Positions 6,290 through 6,326 of a stretch of 6,326 bases of DNA are shown one piece after another. Position numbers and translations under genes: made by a program. The stretch is from NCBI GenBank assembly GCA_905479025.1, contig CAJQKX010000149.1, positions 1 to 6,326 of the forward strand, in the 5' to 3' direction. Numbering within the stretch: position 1 is the stretch's first letter; each line of letters begins with the position of its first letter. The stretch comes from an uncultured Paraglaciecola sp. Its GTDB lineage: Bacteria > Pseudomonadota > Gammaproteobacteria > Enterobacterales > Alteromonadaceae. The notes below the pieces were generated by a model. The model was given only the letters and a program-made list of their open reading frames with translations. It was not told where the DNA came from and did no database searches.

Positions 6290-6326
6290 TGAATTATGCC
6301 AAATGCCCAGTCTCGGGCCAAATTCA
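6290..6326. repeat. Operator-like repeats over the promoter
   Basis: On the minus strand ATTTGGC occurs twice (6323-6317 and 6304-6298), 19 bp apart, one copy overlapping the -35 and the other ending at the -10. Outer arms TGAATT (6290-6295) and AATTCA (6321-6326) form an inverted repeat, and GCCC (6305-6308) / GGGC (6315-6318) forms an inner one. The layout suits a repressor or autoregulator, but the window ends here and the repeat may continue. Confidence 0.35.
6293..6321 (-). promoter_or_regulatory. Predicted promoter of the alpha-CTD/sigma-4 gene
   Basis: Read on the minus strand, TTGGCC (6321-6316) is a 4 of 6 match to the -35 box. After exactly 17 bases comes CATAAT (6298-6293), a 5 of 6 match to the -10 box. 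Transcription should start near 6286, leaving a leader of about 20 bases before the ATG at 6265. The ribosome site is weak, with only GAG about 6 bases before the start. Confidence 0.5.

Noticed and set aside
1..6326. CRISPR array, tRNA, rRNA, insertion sequence ends or attachment site
   Set aside because: No regularly spaced repeats, clover-leaf sequence, transposase-like product or long terminal repeats were seen on either strand.

Overview
The window looks like part of an accessory (island-type) region of a Gammaproteobacterium, possibly marine. This is inferred from the moderate-to-low GC, clear Shine-Dalgarno sites and the protein families present; no rRNA, tRNA or core housekeeping gene fixes the taxon. 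No transposase, integrase, CRISPR array or attachment site is visible. No stretch longer than about 300 bases lacks a gene.

Left block (1-1964, + strand). The first reading frame is open to the left edge and is the C-terminal ~260 residues of a larger protein, probably a DEAD/DEAH-type helicase. It overlaps by 8 bp a GIY-YIG (T5orf172-type) nuclease gene. The two proteins share a short GR-x-P motif region, which suggests that they work together. A helicase plus nuclease pair of this kind is typical of anti-phage or anti-plasmid islands, but the helicase motifs lie outside the window.

Middle block (1984-4424). A convergent minus-strand gene encodes a 238-residue RNase H-fold protein that keeps most of a DEDD-exonuclease acidic set. 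Divergent from it is a + strand cluster: a TTGACA/TATTTT promoter, a perfect AGGAGG site, a basic 77-residue protein, a 70-residue protein, a PPP-type metallophosphatase of 312 residues with all main metal-binding motifs, and possibly a TTG-initiated 43-residue protein.

Right block (4460-6326, minus strand). A 601-residue protein carries a near-canonical RNA polymerase alpha C-terminal domain, then a sigma-70 region-4-like helix-turn-helix, then a long tail that appears to hold several winged-helix-like units. Its promoter is visible at the right edge, overlaid by a repeated ATTTGGC element that could be an operator. This is the most unusual protein of the window: it joins the two DNA-binding modules that normally recognise the UP element and the -35 box, but has no polymerase assembly domain and no sigma region 2.

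How they might fit together (inference): the helicase/GIY-YIG pair is one functional unit. The phosphatase cluster and the alpha-CTD/sigma-4 regulator may be separate cargo or a regulated second module. Nothing in the sequence proves that the blocks form one system.
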